A stretch of 64,000 nucleotides of DNA from Caballeronia catudaia (GTDB lineage: Bacteria > Pseudomonadota > Gammaproteobacteria > Burkholderiales > Burkholderiaceae): the NCBI RefSeq assembly GCF_001544755.2, contig NZ_FCOF02000004.1, positions 186,001-250,000 on the forward strand, given 5' to 3'. The translations under genes were made by a program, and so were the position numbers. Shown here in pieces: positions 60,186 to 64,000 of this stretch. Positions within the stretch are counted from its first letter, which is position 1, and each line of letters opens with the position of its first letter. The notes below the pieces were generated by a model. The model worked only from the letters and a program-made list of their open reading frames with translations, was not told the DNA's origin and did not search any database.

Positions 60186-61184
60186 GTGCAATCCGATACG
60201 CCGCGCATCATCGACGTGCTCGCCTTCCCCGACGTCCAATTGCTCGATGTCGCCGGCCCGGTGCAGGTTTTTGCGTCCGCGAACGATCTGGCGATGGCCG
60301 GGGGCCTGCCGCGCCCGTATCGCCCGCGCGTGGTATCGAAAAGTGGCACGGTGAGCGCATCGGCGGGACTGGGGCTTGTCGGACAGGCGTTGCCCGATGC
60401 GGCCGACGCCTGCGACACGCTGATCATCGCGGGCGGCTGGGGCGTGCATCAGGCGGTGCTGGATCGCGCACTCGTCGAATGGGTGCGCGCGCGCTCGGCT
60501 CATGCGCGGCGCACCGCGTCGGTCTGCACCGGCGCGTTTCTGCTGGCCGCGGCCGGACTTCTGGACGAGCGGCGCGCCGTCACGCACTGGACGCGCTGTG
60601 CGGAACTGGCCACGCGTTTTCCGGCGGTGCGCGTCGAGTCCGACCCGATATTCATCCGCGATGGCGACATCTGGACCTCGGCCGGCGTCACGGCGGGCAT
60701 CGACCTGTCGCTCGCGCTCGTCGAAGAAGATCTGGGCCGCGCGCTCGCGCTCGATGTCGCGCGCCATCTCGTCGTGTTCCTGAAGCGCCCCGGCGGGCAG
60801 GCGCAGTTCAGCGCGGCGCTCTCGCTGCAAAAATCGGGCGAGCGCTTCTGCGAACTGCACGCGTGGATCGCCGAGAATCTCGCGGCGGATCTGTCGGTCG
60901 GCGAGCTGGCTGCGCGCGTCGGCATGAGCGAACGCAGCTTCGTGCGCCACTACCGCGCGCAAACCGGCACGACGCCCGCGCGCTCGATCGAGCGCATGCG
61001 TCTCGAAGCGGCGCGGCGCTTGCTCGGCGATACGACGTTGCCGGTGAAGCGCGTTGCCGCGCGCTGTGGCTTCGGCACGGAAGAAACGATGCGGCGCGGT
61101 TTCTTGCGTTCGCTCGGCGTGTCGCCGCAGGCCTATCGCGAACGATTTACCGCGCACGGCGCGGCCGCTGCTCAGCCGGAATGA
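60186..61184 (+). CDS. GlxA family AraC-type transcriptional regulator
   Basis: A 332-residue regulator: an N-terminal DJ-1/PfpI-like domain (about 1-180; IIDVLAFPDVQLLDVAGPVQVF and VCTGAFLLAAAGLLD) and a C-terminal AraC helix-turn-helix domain (about 235-325; LSVGELAARVGMSERSFVRHY and PVKRVAARCGFGTEETMRRGF). I chose GTG 60186 because AGGGAG lies 8 nt upstream; an ATG at 60096 would add 30 residues. It is probably a regulator of the divergent DJ-1 gene. Confidence 0.92.
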   Translation: MQSDTPRIIDVLAFPDVQLLDVAGPVQVFASANDLAMAGGLPRPYRPRVVSKSGTVSASAGLGLVGQALPDAADACDTLIIAGGWGVHQAVLDRALVEWVRARSAHARRTASVCTGAFLLAAAGLLDERRAVTHWTRCAELATRFPAVRVESDPIFIRDGDIWTSAGVTAGIDLSLALVEEDLGRALALDVARHLVVFLKRPGGQAQFSAALSLQKSGERFCELHAWIAENLAADLSVGELAARVGMSERSFVRHYRAQTGTTPARSIERMRLEAARRLLGDTTLPVKRVAARCGFGTEETMRRGFLRSLGVSPQAYRERFTAHGAAAAQPE

Positions 61185-61359
61185 AATGTCCGAACGCCTT
61201 GCCCGACGGGCTTTTTTTGTCCTGCGTACTCAAGCCTGTAAGCTGCGTGCCGTTAGCCCATTTAGAACGTTTGCTTGAGACGCGCGCCCCGGGCGGCGTG
61301 CGAGCGCAGTCGCTGAACGAGAACCGCCCGCCGTGGCGGCAATATGGCCTGGAGCGCCG

Positions 61360-64000
61360 ATGAGTGTGTTTCCCGCGTACGACGCGCCGGTTGCCCGCGC
61401 AACCGCGGTCGAGTCCGCAACCGCGATGGCAAGCGGCGAGACGAGCCGCGCCTGCGCCGCGCCATCGATCGACGCCTTGCTGCGCGAAGCCGCCGCGACG
61501 GGCTGCCCCCAGCAATGGGCGTGGTATCGCGCGGGCGAGCAGTTGCATCTGGAGCGACGCGGCGATGCGCCGCTGCCCGGCCGAAACGAATGGCCGCTGG
61601 GCATCGCCGAGGAGCGGCTCGAACAAACGTGCGCCGCGCATGGCTGGCATTGCTGGCCGACCGGGCGCGGCGAGAGCGTGCTTGGCTGGCTCCTCGCGCC
61701 CGCCACGCACCGTAACGATGACCGTCTCGCCGACCTCGCACGCACGCTCGGCGAGCGCGTGCAGTCCGACGCCCTTGCACGCGCGCAGCTCACGCAGCGC
61801 GTGCTGTACGAAATCGCTTATCTGGCGAGCTCCGTGCCCGAGCGCGCCGATTTCCTGCGCGGTGTGCACGAACGACTCGGCACGCTCATCGACGCCGAGA
61901 ACTTCTATCTCGCGCTCTACGACCGCAAGACCGGCAAGATCACGTATCCGTATTACGTCGACGTGATCGATACCGATGTCGTCGCCGCCGAGAACTACGA
62001 CATCCTGAATCCGGCGCGACTCTCGATGACCGGCCAGGTGCTCACGAGCGGGCAACCGCTTTTCATCACCGCGGACGATATTTGCGAGGCCGAGCGCGCG
62101 GCCCGCTACTACTGCATCGGCGATCGTCCCGAGTACTGGATGGGCGCGCCACTCAAGAACGCCAGCGACGAAGTATTCGGCATGCTCGCGATGCAGGTCT
62201 ACGACGTCTCGCGCATTTACACGGCCGAAGACCGCGCGCTCTTTCTCGTCGTCGCGCGGCACGTGGCGATGGCGCTCGACCGTATCCTGCACCGCGCCGA
62301 TCTCGAAGAGCAGGTGGCGCGGCGCACGTCGGAACTGTCGAAGCTGAATGCGGCGCTGCGTCATGGCATTGCGGAGCGCGAACGTTCCGAGCATTTGCAA
62401 GCTGCGCTCTATCAGATCGCAGAATTGTCGAGCCGGCCCGGCGACACGCTGGAGTTTTTGCGCAGCCTGCATGGCATCGTCGGCGAACTGCTTTATGCGC
62501 GCAATTTCTATATCGCGCTCTTCGAAACGGAAACGGGCGAAGTATCGTTCCCGTATTACGTCGATGAGATCGTGCAGGAACGTCCCGCGCCGCGGCGCAA
62601 TCAGCGAGGCCTCACCGAATACGTGATTCGCGAGCGGCGCGCGCGGCTCATCGACCATTCGGAAGCGTTGCGGCTCATCGAAGAAGGCGCGTTCGAAACC
62701 GAGCACAGCGACGTGCGCCTGCGTTCGTGGCTCGGCATTCCGCTCTTCGACGGCGATGTCGTGCGTGGCGTGCTTGCCGTGCAAAGCTATTCGCCGCTCG
62801 TGCGTTATTCATTGCGCGATCAGGAATTGCTGACCTTCGTGTCGCGCCATATCGATACCGCGCTCTCGCGCCGTCGCGACGCCGAAGCCCTGCATGCCGC
62901 GAATCTCGAGCTCGAAGCGCGCGTGCAGGCCCGCACGCGCGAACTCGACGACGTCAACGCACGCCTGCTCTACGAGAACTCGCACGATTCATTGACAGGA
63001 CTTCCCAATCGCAGCCATCTGATGCAAAAGCTGCGCTCCGCGTGGCGGGACTATCAGACACGCGGCGATGAACTGTCGGTGATGTTCATCGACCTCGATC
63101 GGTTCAAGGTCGTGAACGACAGCCTCGGCCATCACTTCGGCGACATGCTGCTCGTGCAGGCCGCCGCGCGCCTGCGCGATTGCCTGCGTTCGTCGGATCT
63201 GCTCGCGCGACTGGGCGGTGACGAGTTCGCCGTTCTGTCGCCGAATGCATCGGTGCGCGATGCGGTGTCGATCGCCAAGCGCATTCTGGCTGCGTTCGAC
63301 CTGCCGTTTCATATCGAAGAGCATGTGGTGTTTTCGTCGTGCAGCATCGGCATCGTGAGTGCGGACAGCCAGTTCCACACCGAGCCCGCCGACCTCTTGC
63401 GCGACGCCGATACCGCGATGTATCGCGTGAAGAACGCGGGCCGCGACAGCTTCGTCGTGTTCAATCAGGAACTGCGACGCCAGGTGTCGGACCAGGTGGA
63501 ACGCGAAGGCGCGCTGCGCAATGCGATCAAGCGCGACGACGAGCTGCTGCCCTACTTCCAGCCCATCGTCGATGTGAAGAGCGGCGAAGTGGTCGCGCTC
63601 GAAGCGCTGATCCGCTGGCGTCAGCCCGATGGACGCATCGTCGGGCCGGCCGAATTTCTGCCTTCCGTGGAAGGCCTGAGGCTCATCGGCAGGCTCGATC
63701 TGTATATGCTCGAACGCGTCGCCGCCATTCTCTCGAATGCACGTTTTGCGCACTGGCCGCCGGTGCATGTGAACTGCTCCAGCTACAGCATGACGCGCCC
63801 CGAGTTCGCCGACGATGTGCTCGCGCTACTGCGGCGCTATCGCGTATCGCCATCGCGCGTATGTCTCGAACTTACCGAGGGCGCGCTTGTCGCCGAACCC
63901 GATCTCGCGCGGCGCACGATGCAGCGGCTTGCGGACAACGGCATGTCCGTCGTGCTCGATGACTTCGGCGCGGGCTTTTCGTCTTTGAGCTATGTGCACC
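61360..64000 (+). CDS. GAF-GAF-GGDEF-EAL cyclic-di-GMP protein (truncated by window end)
   Basis: A protein of at least 880 residues that runs off the window. A first GAF-type region (about 140-300) and a second (about 350-500), each with DAENFYLALYDRKTG- or ARNFYIALFETETG-like cores and separated by a coiled linker, are followed by a GGDEF domain with an intact LGGDEFAV. An EAL domain begins with VVALEALIRW and continues to DDFGAGFSS. Both motifs are intact, so it may make and/or break c-di-GMP in response to a ligand sensed by the GAF domains. The ATG at 61360 has GGAG 6 nt upstream. The last part of the EAL domain is missing from the window. Confidence 0.93.
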   Translation, partial: MSVFPAYDAPVARATAVESATAMASGETSRACAAPSIDALLREAAATGCPQQWAWYRAGEQLHLERRGDAPLPGRNEWPLGIAEERLEQTCAAHGWHCWPTGRGESVLGWLLAPATHRNDDRLADLARTLGERVQSDALARAQLTQRVLYEIAYLASSVPERADFLRGVHERLGTLIDAENFYLALYDRKTGKITYPYYVDVIDTDVVAAENYDILNPARLSMTGQVLTSGQPLFITADDICEAERAARYYCIGDRPEYWMGAPLKNASDEVFGMLAMQVYDVSRIYTAEDRALFLVVARHVAMALDRILHRADLEEQVARRTSELSKLNAALRHGIAERERSEHLQAALYQIAELSSRPGDTLEFLRSLHGIVGELLYARNFYIALFETETGEVSFPYYVDEIVQERPAPRRNQRGLTEYVIRERRARLIDHSEALRLIEEGAFETEHSDVRLRSWLGIPLFDGDVVRGVLAVQSYSPLVRYSLRDQELLTFVSRHIDTALSRRRDAEALHAANLELEARVQARTRELDDVNARLLYENSHDSLTGLPNRSHLMQKLRSAWRDYQTRGDELSVMFIDLDRFKVVNDSLGHHFGDMLLVQAAARLRDCLRSSDLLARLGGDEFAVLSPNASVRDAVSIAKRILAAFDLPFHIEEHVVFSSCSIGIVSADSQFHTEPADLLRDADTAMYRVKNAGRDSFVVFNQELRRQVSDQVEREGALRNAIKRDDELLPYFQPIVDVKSGEVVALEALIRWRQPDGRIVGPAEFLPSVEGLRLIGRLDLYMLERVAAILSNARFAHWPPVHVNCSSYSMTRPEFADDVLALLRRYRVSPSRVCLELTEGALVAEPDLARRTMQRLADNGMSVVLDDFGAGFSSLSYVH

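Noticed and set aside
1-64000. Mobile elements, prophage, CRISPR arrays, tRNA or rRNA genes
   Set aside because: No transposase, integrase, phage structural genes, spaced short repeats or cloverleaf-forming tRNA-like sequence were seen on either strand.

Overview
The window is a GC-rich (roughly 65%), densely packed bacterial chromosome segment. Gene content and protein wording point to Burkholderia sensu lato (Burkholderia, Paraburkholderia or Caballeronia). The best markers are a CeoR/BpeT-LlpE-CeoAB-OpcM type efflux cluster, a large cobalamin cluster containing cobG, cobN and a ChlI/ChlD-type chelatase, CbtAB, a DUF4148 protein and PpkK2-type polyphosphate kinase. I see no rRNA, tRNA, CRISPR array, insertion sequence or prophage. 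The genus is inference.

Layout. 1-4.2 kb: a HEPN-domain protein translationally coupled to an unknown protein, a DadA-like oxidoreductase, a FrnE-like DsbA protein and a PilZ protein. 4.3-9.4 kb: heptosyltransferase WaaC, a zinc metallopeptidase, and the cyanide-insensitive quinol oxidase operon cioAB with its tiny DUF2474 partner. 9.4-11.5 kb: a permease coupled to mnmH (tRNA 2-selenouridine synthase). 11.7-15.7 kb: eutBC (B12-dependent ethanolamine ammonia-lyase) converging on an AcoR-like sigma-54 activator. 15.8-18.8 kb: DUF1328, OpgC-like, TerC and DUF4186 proteins.

18.8-39.5 kb is a near-complete corrin-ring and cobalt-insertion region in several transcription units: cobL-cbiD-cobK-cobM (-); riboswitch-cobG-cobH-cobI-cbiG/cobJ (+); riboswitch-cobW-cobN-chlI/chlD (-); cobE (+); cobO-cobB-DUF1289 (+); riboswitch-cbtB-cbtA (-); and a cobC-like phosphatase (+). 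Three cobalamin riboswitches are readable. The pathway is a hybrid: the oxygen-dependent enzyme CobG and the late chelatase CobN sit with CbiD and CbiG, which belong to the anaerobic route. The chelatase ATPase and von Willebrand-factor genes are joined by a textbook -1 frameshift signal (A AAA AAA, 7-nt spacer, long bulged stem-loop), so one gene probably makes both the small ATPase subunit and a 564-residue ATPase-VWA fusion.

39.6-42.5 kb: an unknown protein, a pyrroline-carboxylate reductase/ornithine cyclodeaminase family enzyme, ppk2 and a small membrane protein. 42.5-50.6 kb: the RND efflux operon llpE-ceoA-ceoB-opcM and its divergent LysR regulator. 50.8-51.4 kb: two small genes with a terminator. 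51.4-54.9 kb: adenosylcobalamin-dependent ribonucleotide reductase nrdJ, mobB and a DUF2783 gene coupled to an FAD monooxygenase. 56.7-61.2 kb: an IclR regulator, a DUF985 cupin, a solute-binding-domain protein, a GNAT acetyltransferase, and a divergent DJ-1/GlxA pair. 61.4 kb to the end: a GAF-GAF-GGDEF-EAL protein cut by the window edge.

B12 links much of the window: cbtAB would bring cobalt in, the cob genes build the ring, CobO adenosylates it, and EutBC and NrdJ consume adenosylcobalamin.
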